This document shows, one piece after another, positions 36,053 through 44,376 of a DNA stretch of 64,000 nucleotides (its first letter is position 1; the number at the start of each line of letters is the position of its first letter). The DNA comes from Microbacterium sufflavum. GTDB taxonomy: Bacteria > Actinomycetota > Actinomycetes > Actinomycetales > Microbacteriaceae. The position numbers and the translations under genes were made by a program. The stretch lies in contig NZ_CP078076.1 in the NCBI RefSeq assembly GCF_023101165.1, positions 3,348,001 to 3,412,000 of the forward strand. Direction: 5' to 3'. The notes beneath the pieces are model-generated. The model was not told the DNA's origin. It ran no database searches and was given only the letters and a program-made list of their open reading frames with translations.

Positions 36053-39000
36053 ATGAACAGCTCTCTGCGCGCCGCCCTAACTTCATACTGCAAGGAACTC
36101 AGCAGTCAGTACGCAACGGGACACGCGAAAGAGCACGCGTATCGCCCGGCTTTGAAGACGGTCATGGAGGCGTTCGAGAACATCATCGCCATCAATGACC
36201 CGAAGAAATCCGAGCACGGCAACCCCGATTTTGTTTTCCTTCAAAAGGACAACTCGGCGATTGTGCGGGGATACGCTGAGGCAAAAGACATCGATATCAA
36301 ACTCGACAGCGTCGAGGGTTCCGAACAGATGGAAAGATATCGAGGGTACGCCAACCTGTTTCTGACTAACTATCTCGATTTCCGATTCTATCGGAACGGC
36401 GAAAAGTACAAGACCATTGTGATTGGATCCCGCACGCCCACCGGGCTCACATTCGACGCGGAAGCGATCGATGCACTGATCCGCGAGATATCCGAGTTCG
36501 TAGCTCTGCCCCCAGAGAAGATCACGTCTGGCCGCCGTCTGGCCACACTCATGGGTGCAAAGGCTCGACGACTCCGGGACGACGTCGACAATTTCGTGAA
36601 GAATGGCGACGAAGAACTCAGCAAGATCATGCAGATGATCAAGGACCGACTTGTGCCGGACATCGACCCGCCCAAGTTTGCGGACATGTACGCACAGACG
36701 CTTGTTTACGGACTTTTCGTTGCGCGATATGCTGATAACAGTCCTGCAACCTTCTCCCGTCAGGAAGCCAGGGACCTTGTCCCAAAAACAAACCCGTTCC
36801 TCCGCGCTTTTTTCGACCACATCGCGGGCGCCGAGTTCGACGACAGGCTTGGGTATATCGTCGACGAGTTGTGTGCAGTATTCCGCGTCAGCGATGTCGA
36901 AGGCATCGTAACAAAGCACCTAAAGGTGTCTGAAGTGACGAGATCCGAAAAGGACCCGATCATCCACTTCTACGAGGACTTCCTCGCTACCTATGACCCG
37001 AGAATGAAACGATCTATGGGTGCGTATTACACCCCAGTTCCCGTGGTGAGGTACATCGTGCGCCGGGTGGACGAAGTGCTGCAGCAGCATTTCGGGATAT
37101 CTGACGGACTAGCGGACACAGAAAAGGTCTCCTATACGCCTAAGACCAGCACGCACCCGCTCACCGCGGAAGCCGAAGCCGCCCGTGTCGAGTCGTCCGC
37201 TGAAGTCGACCTTCACCGAGTGCAATTGCTCGATCCCGCCGTCGGAACCGGCACTTTCCTTAATGAGACGATCAAGTACATTCACACGCAGTTTGCTGGT
37301 CAGCAAGGGCGTTGGCCGAAGTACGTCGACGAGGATCTGCTACCTCGCGTGCACGGTTTCGAGCTCATGATGGCGCCTTACACCGTCGCACATCTCAAGC
37401 TTGGGATGACGCTTGCTGAGACCGGCGCTCCAAAAAGTGCGGCACGCGTGAATGTGTTTCTCACTAATACACTCCAGGAAGGTCTCGCCTCCGAACCGGG
37501 TCTGCTCGAGTTCGGCCTGTCCGAGGCGGTCACTGAGGAGAGCCAACTCGCCGCGGATGTCAAGACCAACCGGCCGATCATGGTTATTCTCGGGAACCCC
37601 CCCTACTCAGCCAGTAGCAACAACCGCACCAAGTTCGCAAACAAGCTCGTTGAAAAGTACAAGGTTGAGCCTGGTGGCTTGGGTAAACTCGATGAGGAAA
37701 AGACCTGGCTGAACGACGACTATGTGAAGTTCCTCTCGTTCGCTGAGGGAATGATCGCAGCTAACGGCACCGGTATAGTCGCGATGATCACAAATAACGG
37801 CTACTTGGACAATCCAACGTTCAGAGGGATGCGCTGGCATCTGCTGCGCACGTTCGACGACATCTACGTGCTCGACCTTCACGGCAACGCTAACAAAGGA
37901 GAAGTCGCGCCGGATGGGTCAAAGGATGAGAACGTCTTCCCGATACGCCAAGGTGTCGGTATCATCATCGCGGTAAAGACTACAGAAAGTTCTGATCTGG
38001 CGACCGTTCACCACAGCGAACTCTGGGGTAAGCGTGCTGACAAGTTCGCGGCCATGATCGATCACGAGCTGGAATGGCAGGATCTTGAACTCGATCCTGA
38101 GTTCCTCTTTTTCGTTCCCCGAGGGACGCGCGGAAAGGAAGAGTACGATCGCGGCATCCCGGTCGACAAACTTTTCCGCGTCGGATCAACGGGAATTGTC
38201 ACCCGAGGCGACAGCTTCATAGTCGATACGAACAAGAGCGTCATCGAGCAACGAGTGAAGAAACTTGTCAAGGGCGATTACGACGCAGCAGCCATGACCG
38301 AAGAGTTTGGACTAGGCGAAGCGTACGCGCCTTGGGTGCTCGCCAACCGGGGCGCACTAAACTTCGATAGCAGCAAGCTCATATCGATTGCCTATCGACC
38401 GTTTGACCATCGCTACACCTATTTCAGCAACAAGGTCCTCTGGCGATGGCGCGAAGAGGTCATGACCCACTTTCTACAAGCGAAGCGGCCTAACGTGGGC
38501 CTCGTAACTACTCGGCTACAGAAGACAAACCCTGGCGCATTCGTAAGCAATATGCCGATTGGACACAAGGCGTTCAACTCGTACGACTCAAACTCGCTCT
38601 TTCCGCTATACGTATTTGCGAGCGACGGCACGAAAGAGTCCAACCTCGATCCTGCTCAGGTAGCCGAGCTCACGGCTGGGCTTGCCATGTCTCCTTCCCC
38701 ACAGGAAATCTTCGACTACGTATATGGTGTCCTCTACACACCGAAGTTTAGAGAGGCATACGCGGAACTGATGGTCTCGGGATTCCCGAAGATACCGAAG
38801 CCAACTACGGCCGATTCGTTCCACAAGATCGCTGAGCTCGGCGCACAGCTTCGAGAGCTCCATCTGCTCTCGCGAAAGCTACCGACCAGGACGACGTTCC
38901 CGATCGTTGGCGATGACGTGGTCCGCACCGTTAGGTACAAAGACGGATCTGTTTGGATCAACGAAACGCAGTTCTTCGGGGATGTGAGCGAGGCCGCTTG

Positions 39001-39184
39001 GTCTCAGTTCATCGGGGGCTACCGACCGGCGTATCAGTGGCTTCAGGATCGCCGCAATAAGTCATTGTCGAACGCCGACTTCACTCGATATCAGCAGATC
39101 GTCGCGACGCTCGAGGCAACAGCGGTGGCGATGGATGAGCTAGATGCGGCGTCTCCCGACTACGTCGGCACAACGAGTGGGTGA
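36053..39184 (+). CDS. Single-chain restriction-modification enzyme (type IIG/ISP-like)
   Basis: 1043 residues from ATG 36053. The N-terminus has a probable PD-(D/E)XK nuclease: GNPDF at residues 57-60, then YAEAKDI at 74-80 (Glu76, Lys78). A helical spacer leads to an N6-adenine methyltransferase: YYTPVPVVRYIVRR near 325, SAM motif I LLDPAVGTGTFLNE near 392, and catalytic motif IV NPPYSAS near 514. A long C-terminal target-recognition region follows (RPFDHRYTYFSNKVLW, DYVYGVLYTPKFREAY). The C-terminal part resembles type ISP enzymes, but no helicase domain is present, so type IIG-like behaviour is more likely. One polypeptide carries cutting, methylation and recognition. Codon use is more AT-rich than the surrounding genes. 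Confidence 0.9.
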   Translation: MNSSLRAALTSYCKELSSQYATGHAKEHAYRPALKTVMEAFENIIAINDPKKSEHGNPDFVFLQKDNSAIVRGYAEAKDIDIKLDSVEGSEQMERYRGYANLFLTNYLDFRFYRNGEKYKTIVIGSRTPTGLTFDAEAIDALIREISEFVALPPEKITSGRRLATLMGAKARRLRDDVDNFVKNGDEELSKIMQMIKDRLVPDIDPPKFADMYAQTLVYGLFVARYADNSPATFSRQEARDLVPKTNPFLRAFFDHIAGAEFDDRLGYIVDELCAVFRVSDVEGIVTKHLKVSEVTRSEKDPIIHFYEDFLATYDPRMKRSMGAYYTPVPVVRYIVRRVDEVLQQHFGISDGLADTEKVSYTPKTSTHPLTAEAEAARVESSAEVDLHRVQLLDPAVGTGTFLNETIKYIHTQFAGQQGRWPKYVDEDLLPRVHGFELMMAPYTVAHLKLGMTLAETGAPKSAARVNVFLTNTLQEGLASEPGLLEFGLSEAVTEESQLAADVKTNRPIMVILGNPPYSASSNNRTKFANKLVEKYKVEPGGLGKLDEEKTWLNDDYVKFLSFAEGMIAANGTGIVAMITNNGYLDNPTFRGMRWHLLRTFDDIYVLDLHGNANKGEVAPDGSKDENVFPIRQGVGIIIAVKTTESSDLATVHHSELWGKRADKFAAMIDHELEWQDLELDPEFLFFVPRGTRGKEEYDRGIPVDKLFRVGSTGIVTRGDSFIVDTNKSVIEQRVKKLVKGDYDAAAMTEEFGLGEAYAPWVLANRGALNFDSSKLISIAYRPFDHRYTYFSNKVLWRWREEVMTHFLQAKRPNVGLVTTRLQKTNPGAFVSNMPIGHKAFNSYDSNSLFPLYVFASDGTKESNLDPAQVAELTAGLAMSPSPQEIFDYVYGVLYTPKFREAYAELMVSGFPKIPKPTTADSFHKIAELGAQLRELHLLSRKLPTRTTFPIVGDDVVRTVRYKDGSVWINETQFFGDVSEAAWSQFIGGYRPAYQWLQDRRNKSLSNADFTRYQQIVATLEATAVAMDELDAASPDYVGTTSG

Positions 39185-39277
39185 TACCGAGCTCTCTTGG
39201 CTCGGGGCCGACGCATGAAACGGGGGCGATTAACTACTACTTGTAGCGCGCGAATTCGTCTCGGGTAGCATCCTGAG

Positions 39278-40069
39278 ATGCACTGGATGCTCACTGACGA
39301 GACAAATAAGCCTCCCCTGGAGGATCAGTTCTTCATCTACGGCGGGCTGCTCCTGAACTCCGACTCGGCCGGATCCGTTGACCAGGCTGTTAGAGCGGTA
39401 CGTCGCGAGTATGGCTACGCGCCAGATGCCAGCTTCAAGTTCTCCGTTGGCGGCTCAGGGCAGGAGGTCGCGACGCATGAGGCGGCGAAGGCAGACTTGC
39501 TAGCTCGGTTGCCAGACGCAGGCGTCCAATTCGCGGCGACGCTGGTGCACTCTCGAATTCGGGGCGATCAACATATCAACGCCGTCATCGAACAGGCCAT
39601 CAACACCTTGACCATGGCCTACTGGGAGTTCCTTGGCGACGCTCAGGACAAGGGCATCATGCTCATCGACCGCGTCGATACGGCGCGGGGCCACGACGAG
39701 TTTCGGAACTTCACGAGGCGTTTCACAGAAGGGCTCGACGTGGCGGGCCGAAATCGTCGAGTGGACGACCGGATACTGCTGTTCGGTATGACCAACAACA
39801 ATTCATCCCACCTGAGTTCGGCGGTGGATATCTGTCTCGGTGCTTTTCGGTGCTGCGTGAATGAATCCTCCCAAGTCGGAGCAAACCGGATCAGCCACTC
39901 GGCAGCTGCCGACTATTGGCCGCTGATCGACAAGTTGATCTGGCGTCGTGATGGACGCCGCAGCGCGGGCGGCTTCCGGGCGCGTCCACTCGAAATCCGT
40001 GCCCCCTCGGTCAGACGTATCTACGCCCAGCTGGAGGCAGACCTTCGTCGCTGGAGTACGAATCAGTAG
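39278..40069 (+). CDS. DUF3800-family protein
   Basis: 263 residues. The start MHWMLTDETNKP carries the conserved Asp-Glu, followed by FFIYGGLLLNSDSAGSVDQA; then GIMLIDRVDTARGH and, near the C-terminus, HLSSAVDICLGAFRCCVN, matching the DUF3800 pattern (RNase H-like fold predicted for the family). Such proteins are frequent next to restriction and other defence genes; the biochemical activity is unproven. It is 93 bases after the restriction-modification gene and forms the right end of the element, antisense to the tail of the truncated tadA frame. Confidence 0.85.
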   Translation: MHWMLTDETNKPPLEDQFFIYGGLLLNSDSAGSVDQAVRAVRREYGYAPDASFKFSVGGSGQEVATHEAAKADLLARLPDAGVQFAATLVHSRIRGDQHINAVIEQAINTLTMAYWEFLGDAQDKGIMLIDRVDTARGHDEFRNFTRRFTEGLDVAGRNRRVDDRILLFGMTNNNSSHLSSAVDICLGAFRCCVNESSQVGANRISHSAAADYWPLIDKLIWRRDGRRSAGGFRARPLEIRAPSVRRIYAQLEADLRRWSTNQ

Positions 40070-40089
40070 AGCTACGTCCACTTCGTCTA

Positions 40090-40114
40090 ATGTGTGTTTT
40101 GCGTTGTTGAGCAC
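40090..40114. other. attR (right junction)
   Basis: Element sequence from ATGTGT (40090-40095) to the shared GCAC (40111-40114), after which tadA sequence continues (ACCGGTGTTGAG on the plus strand). With the left junction it defines an insertion of 8633 bp. Confidence 0.75.
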
Positions 40115-40996
40115 ACCGGTGTTGAGCGCCAGGACGAGGTCGAGAGCCTCGGCGTCGCGCACCTCGCCGACCACGAGCCGATCCGGGCGCATGCGCAGCG
40201 CCTCCTTCACCAGCCGTCGCAGGGTGATCTCCCCCGTGCCCTCCAGACTGGGCTGCCGTCCTTGCAACGCCACCACGTCAGGCCCGCCGACCGCCAGCTC
40301 GAAGGTCTCCTCCACCGTGACGATGCGCTGAGACGACGCGCACGCCGCGAGAAGCGCCCCGAGGATCGTCGTCTTGCCCGCGTGCGTCGCCCCGGACACG
40401 ATCACGGTCGCCCCCTCGCGCATGGCGGTCGCCAGCTCCGCCGCCGTCGCGGGCGGCAGCGAGCCCTGCGCGACGAGCTCGTCCAGCGTGCGGTGCCCGG
40501 TGAGGAATTTGCGGATGTTCACGCTCCACGCGCCGCGCACCACGTCGGCGATCGCGACGTGCAGCCGAGAGCCGTCGGGCAGCGACGCGTCGACGAACGG
40601 CTGGCCGATGTCGACGCGGCGTCCCGAGGAGTGCAGCATGCGCTCCACGAGGTCGCGCACGACGGTCTCGTCGAGGCGCAGGCCGGTGCGCTCGGATGTG
40701 CCGCCGCGGGCCACGTGCACGCCCCCGTCGCCGTTGACCCAGATCTCCTCGATGTCCGGCGCATCGAGGAGCGGCTGCAGGACGCCGAAGCCGCCGATCG
40801 CGGCGAGCACCTCGCTGATGCACGCGGTCTCGTCGTCCACGGGCTCCGCCCCGCGCGCCAGCGCGAGATCGTCGTAGCGCCGCACCTCCGAGCGCGCGAT
40901 GGATCTCGCACGCTCCGGGTCGTCGGCCGGGTCGACGCCCTCGGCACGCAGGCGACGACGGACGTGTTCGGCGATGGCCGTGGAGGGATGGATCAC
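40112..40996 (-). pseudogene. tadA: 5' part of tadA (pilus ATPase), cut by the inserted element
   Basis: First 295 residues of a TadA/CpaF-family ATPase that powers Tad pilus assembly. Contains IEEIWVNGDGGVHVARGG, the substrate-binding region, Walker A SGATHAGKTTILGALL, the Asp box VTVEETFEL, and Walker B PDRLVVGEVRDAEALDLVLALNTGV, where it is interrupted. The frame continues into the element for about 102 codons, ending at 39803, giving a chimeric tail antisense to the DUF3800 gene and lacking the conserved HAN region and C-domain. GTG start at 40994-40996. It should be first in the tad operon; all downstream pilus genes now lie beyond the element. Confidence 0.93.
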
Positions 40997-41137
40997 CCGA
41001 GCATCCTGACAAGGATCGCCGCTGCCCCTCCGGAGTTATCCACACCGCCCTATCGACCAGCCCCGGGCGCTGTCAACCGTGTCGCGGCAGGTCCCACCCG
41101 CCGCCTACGCTGGGCCGACGAGCCGCGAGGAGACGAC

Positions 41138-41938
41138 GTGCAGCGCGCCACACCAGCCACCCCCGACCCCACCGTCACGGTGGTGATCCCGGTCAAGGAC
41201 GACGCCGCCGAACTGCACCGCTGCCTCACGGCGCTCGCCGCGCAGACGCGCGCCCCGGACGAGATCCTGGTGGTCGACAACGCCTCCACCGACGCGTCCG
41301 GCGCGGTCGCGTCCGCTCACGGCGTGCGGCTCATCCACTGCGCGACACCCGGCACGGCCGCGGCGAGCGCAGCCGGCTACGACGCCGCGTCGGGAGACGT
41401 GCTCCTGCGTCTCGATGCCGACTGCATCCCGGACCGGCAGTGGGTCGAGGTCATGCTCGCGGCCTGCGTGCGCGACCCCGGGGTCGCGGCGTGGACCGGG
41501 GGCGCGCTCTTCCTCGACGGACCGCGACCGCTGCGCCGCCCGCTCGCGACCGCGTATCTGCTCGCCTACGCCCTGGTGTGCGGCAGCGCCCTCGGACATG
41601 CACCGCTGTTCGGCTCGAACCTCGCGCTCCGGCGCTGGGCGTGGCGCGACGTGCGCGACCGCGTGCACCGCGACGACCCCGAGGTGCACGACGACCTCGA
41701 CCTCGCGTTCCACCTCGGCGAACGCCACCGCATCCGCTGGGCGCGCGAGGCGGGGATGGGCATCTCGATGCGTCCCTTCCACAGCGGCCGTTCGTTCGCC
41801 CGCCGCGTGCACCGCGGCGTCCGCACGGTGCTGATCCACTGGCCGGAGGACTTCCCGCCCGTGCGGTGGACGCGGCTGGCCCTGCGCCGCACGCTGCATC
41901 GGCTCGGCGTCGCCGCTCCGGCGAGGTCGCGGTCGTGA
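41138..41938 (+). CDS. Family 2 glycosyltransferase
   Basis: GT-A-fold glycosyltransferase, 266 residues: VTVVIPVKDDAAELHRCLTA and EILVVDNASTDASGAVA form the nucleotide-binding half, LLRLDADCIPDRQWVEVML gives the DxD-type motif, and a hydrophobic stretch AYLLAYALVCGSALGH is followed by FGSNLALRRWAW and DDLDLAFHLGERHRI (ED-type catalytic region). GTG 41138 follows GAGGAGA; the longer frame upstream lies inside tadA and is a shadow. Its stop overlaps the next gene (GTGA). Confidence 0.88.
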   Translation: MQRATPATPDPTVTVVIPVKDDAAELHRCLTALAAQTRAPDEILVVDNASTDASGAVASAHGVRLIHCATPGTAAASAAGYDAASGDVLLRLDADCIPDRQWVEVMLAACVRDPGVAAWTGGALFLDGPRPLRRPLATAYLLAYALVCGSALGHAPLFGSNLALRRWAWRDVRDRVHRDDPEVHDDLDLAFHLGERHRIRWAREAGMGISMRPFHSGRSFARRVHRGVRTVLIHWPEDFPPVRWTRLALRRTLHRLGVAAPARSRS

Positions 41939-42783
41939 GCGCGCCGCTCCTCGGCCGTCCGCGCGACACCGAGCTGCTGATCATGAGCGTCAACGTGCGC
42001 CGCGACCTCGGTGTGCTGGCGGTGCGGGCGGCCGATCGCTGGAGCGCCCGCCGGGACCGCGTCGCCGCGATGCTGCGCGCCGAGCAGCCGACGGTGCTCG
42101 CGGTGCAGGAGGCCCTGCCCGCGCAGGCGCGTGCGATCCGGGCGGCCCTCGGCCCTGCGTACGGCTCGATCGGCCACGGTCGGCGTCCCGGTCCCCGCGG
42201 CGAGGGATGCCCGGTGTTCTACGACAGGGAGCGGCTCGAGCTGCTCGACGGGTGGCAGCGCGCGCTGTCCGACCGTCCCGAGGTGCCGGGCTCGATCGCG
42301 TGGACGAGCGTCCTGCCGCGGGTCGTCGTGGGCGCGCGGTTCCGCGACCGGCGCTGCGGGGTCGAGTTCACGCTCCTCAACACGCACCTGGACGCGTTCT
42401 CGCCGTGGGCCCGGAGGCGGCAGGCCGCAGAGGTGCATGCCGCAGCGGTCGCGGTGCGGACACCGGTCGTCGTCACCGGAGACCTCAACGCGGCCGAGGG
42501 CTCGGCGCCGTGGCGGGCACTCACCGCGGACGGGGCGCTGCGCGACACCTGGCGTGTGGCAGACACCAGGGCGACGCCGGCGTGGGGCACGTTCGCGCAC
42601 TACCGGACCCCCCGGGTCGGCCGACGCATCGATGCGATCCTCGCGTCCGCGGAGGTCCACGTGGTCCGGGCGGGGATCGATCCGCGGCAGCACGGCGGCG
42701 GCTGGCCGTCGGACCACCTTCCGGTTCAGGCCCTGGTCGACCTCGCTCCGCCGGCACCGGCTCCCCTCGGGGAGGGCGCATGA
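41935..42783 (+). CDS. Endonuclease/exonuclease/phosphatase-fold protein
   Basis: 282 residues with the EEP fold: ELLIMSVNVRRDL, TVLAVQEALPAQ (catalytic Glu), TLLNTHLDAFSPWARRRQA, VVVTGDLNAAEGSAPWRAL (catalytic DLN) and WPSDHLPVQALVDL (C-terminal Asp-His). GTG start 41935 overlaps the glycosyltransferase stop. No signal peptide is obvious. The substrate could be nucleic acid or a phosphorylated lipid; context with a glycosyltransferase and a membrane protein favours an envelope role but does not settle it. Confidence 0.88.
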   Translation: MSAPLLGRPRDTELLIMSVNVRRDLGVLAVRAADRWSARRDRVAAMLRAEQPTVLAVQEALPAQARAIRAALGPAYGSIGHGRRPGPRGEGCPVFYDRERLELLDGWQRALSDRPEVPGSIAWTSVLPRVVVGARFRDRRCGVEFTLLNTHLDAFSPWARRRQAAEVHAAAVAVRTPVVVTGDLNAAEGSAPWRALTADGALRDTWRVADTRATPAWGTFAHYRTPRVGRRIDAILASAEVHVVRAGIDPRQHGGGWPSDHLPVQALVDLAPPAPAPLGEGA

Positions 42784-43361
42784 AAGACGACTTCCTCCGC
42801 CCGCCCCGCACCGTCGCCGAGTACGCGGCCGACGGCGTGCGGGCGATCGGCGTGCTGAGCGTGATCATCGCGGCGATCTGGTCGACCCCCACCGACGCGG
42901 GCGTGCTGGCGTTCGCGCTCCCGGCCCTCATGCTGCCCCGAGCGCTCGGCTTGCGCGGGGGAGCCGACCTCGCGGTCGGAGCGATCGTGCTGATCGCGGC
43001 CGTGAGCAACGTGTTCGACCTGTACCGCTCGCTGCCGGGCTGGGACCTCGTGGTGCACTTCCTCTGCACGGGTGTGATCGCCGCCACCGGCTACGTGGTG
43101 CTCGCGCGCCTCGGCATCGTCCCTCCCCAGGGCTCCCCCGCGTTCCGCCCGCGTCTCCCGCTCGTCGTCTGCCCGCTCATCGGACTCGCGGCCAGCGCGC
43201 TGTGGGAGATGGTCGAGTGGGCGGGCCGCACGTTCATCACGACGGAGATCTTCGTCACCTACGAGGACACGATCGGGGACATGGCGATGGGCGGGCTCGG
43301 CGCCCTGGTCGCGGGAGCCGTCGTCGCGGTGGTCGGACTCGAGCGCGATCCGCGCCGCTGA
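42780..43361 (+). CDS. Conserved multi-pass membrane protein
   Basis: 193 residues with five or six hydrophobic helices (IGVLSVIIAAIWSTP, VLAFALPALMLPRALGL, GAIVLIAAVSNVFDLYRS, DLVVHFLCTGVIAATGYVVL, LPLVVCPLIGLAASALWEMV, MAMGGLGALVAGAVVAVVG). Motifs WDLVVHFLCTG, ALWEMVEWAGR and YEDTIGDM recall the DUF2238/YjdF-type family. ATG overlaps the previous stop (ATGA), completing a three-gene operon. Confidence 0.82.
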   Translation: MKDDFLRPPRTVAEYAADGVRAIGVLSVIIAAIWSTPTDAGVLAFALPALMLPRALGLRGGADLAVGAIVLIAAVSNVFDLYRSLPGWDLVVHFLCTGVIAATGYVVLARLGIVPPQGSPAFRPRLPLVVCPLIGLAASALWEMVEWAGRTFITTEIFVTYEDTIGDMAMGGLGALVAGAVVAVVGLERDPRR

Positions 43362-43427
43362 GACGGGAAACTGCGGGCCGATCCCCAGAATGGAGCTCGG
43401 CCCGGGTCAGTAGACTGAACCCACCGC

Positions 43428-43509
43428 GCGGGAGTGGTGGAATTGGCAGACACGCAGGATTTAGGTTCCTGTGCCTCACGGCGTGTGGGTTCAAGTCCCA
43501 CCTTCCGCA
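43428..43509 (+). tRNA. tRNA-Leu (UAG)
   Basis: 82-nt gene. The 7-bp acceptor stem GCGGGAG/CTTCCGC has one G-U pair; anticodon stem CAGGA/TCCTG encloses TTTAGGT with anticodon TAG; a long variable arm (class II, CCTCACGG) and T-arm GTGGGTTCAAGTCCCAC follow. No CCA is encoded. Confidence 0.96.
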
Positions 43510-43575
43510 CGACGGGTGCTGTGGCATCCCTCATCGCACTACCGCCGACAATTCACGACCGACGGGACTCCTTCC

Positions 43576-44352
43576 GTGCTCGAAAGCATGCTGCACGCAC
43601 CGACCGCCCTCATCCCCTGGCTGGATCCGCAGACGATCATCGCCGCGGCAGGGCCCTGGGCACTGCTCGTCGTGTGCTTCATCGTGTTCGCCGAGACCGG
43701 GCTCCTGGTCGGCTTCCTGCTCCCCGGTGACACGCTCCTGATCATCGCCGGGCTGCTCACCCACACCAGCAACGTCTTCGGCGTGAACATCTGGGTCGTC
43801 ACGCTCCTCATCGCGCTGTCGGCATTTATCGGCGGCGAGGTCGGCTACTACATCGGCCACAAGGGCGGTCCGGCCATCTTCGAACGCAAGGAGTCCGGCC
43901 TCTTCAGCAGGAAGAACGTCGAGCGCACCAACGCCTTCTTCGAGCGGTTCGGCGGCATCACCGTGATCCTCGCCCGCTTCGTCCCCATCGTGCGCACCTT
44001 CGCCCCGGTCGCGGCCGGGGTGGGCCACATGCCGTGGCGGCGCTACACCCTCTACAACCTCATCGGCGCGATGCTGTGGGGCTTCGGACTCACGATGGTC
44101 GGCTACCTGATCGCGTACATCCCCTGGGTGCGCGACCTCGTCGTCGACTACATCGACGTGATCCTCCTGATCGCCGTCGGCGGCACGGCCGCGGTCACGC
44201 TGTGGCACTACCTCACGGAGCGTCACAAGGCGAAGAAGGCCGCGGCGGCGGGCGAGGATGTGGTGACCGACCACCGCGAGGCCGAGGAGCTCGCCCTCGA
44301 TCCTGAGGTGTTCGACCGCGCGCCCGACCTGGACGGCGACGGCAAGCACTGA
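43576..44352 (+). CDS. DedA-family membrane protein
   Basis: 258 residues with a VTT/SNARE-associated domain: FIVFAETGLLVGFLLPGDTLL, FIGGEVGYYIGHKGGPAIFE, FFERFGGITVILARFVPIVR and TFAPVAAGVGHMPWRRYTLY. The Glu-Thr-Gly and Phe-x-Arg-x-x-Pro motifs are hallmarks of DedA proteins, now linked to lipid-carrier (undecaprenyl phosphate or phospholipid) translocation. The start is GTG 43576 or ATG 43588; upstream in-frame codons overlap tRNA-Leu. A charged C-terminal tail follows residue 220. Confidence 0.93.
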   Translation: MLESMLHAPTALIPWLDPQTIIAAAGPWALLVVCFIVFAETGLLVGFLLPGDTLLIIAGLLTHTSNVFGVNIWVVTLLIALSAFIGGEVGYYIGHKGGPAIFERKESGLFSRKNVERTNAFFERFGGITVILARFVPIVRTFAPVAAGVGHMPWRRYTLYNLIGAMLWGFGLTMVGYLIAYIPWVRDLVVDYIDVILLIAVGGTAAVTLWHYLTERHKAKKAAAAGEDVVTDHREAEELALDPEVFDRAPDLDGDGKH

Positions 44353-44376
44353 CCCGGTCCACCGGGTCCGGCACGG

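Larger units (their letters stand above)
31478..40114. mobile_element. 8.6 kb serine-recombinase element inserted in tadA (satellite- or prophage-like)
   Basis: Bounded by GCAC at 31478-31481 and at 40111-40114; removing one copy plus the DNA between restores tadA exactly in frame (295 + 101 = 396 residues). Left-edge large serine recombinase; then a palindromic repeat array, a Cys-rich small protein, a capsid-like protein, two small unknown genes, a single-chain restriction-modification enzyme and a DUF3800 protein. Base composition over the restriction-modification gene looks lower in GC than the flanks. No terminase, portal, protease or tail genes are recognised, so it cannot be a self-sufficient phage. 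Confidence 0.9.

Noticed and set aside
40094..41137. Long upstream extension of the glycosyltransferase frame
   Set aside because: It is antisense to tadA and has no glycosyltransferase-like sequence; GTG 41138 has a proper ribosome site.
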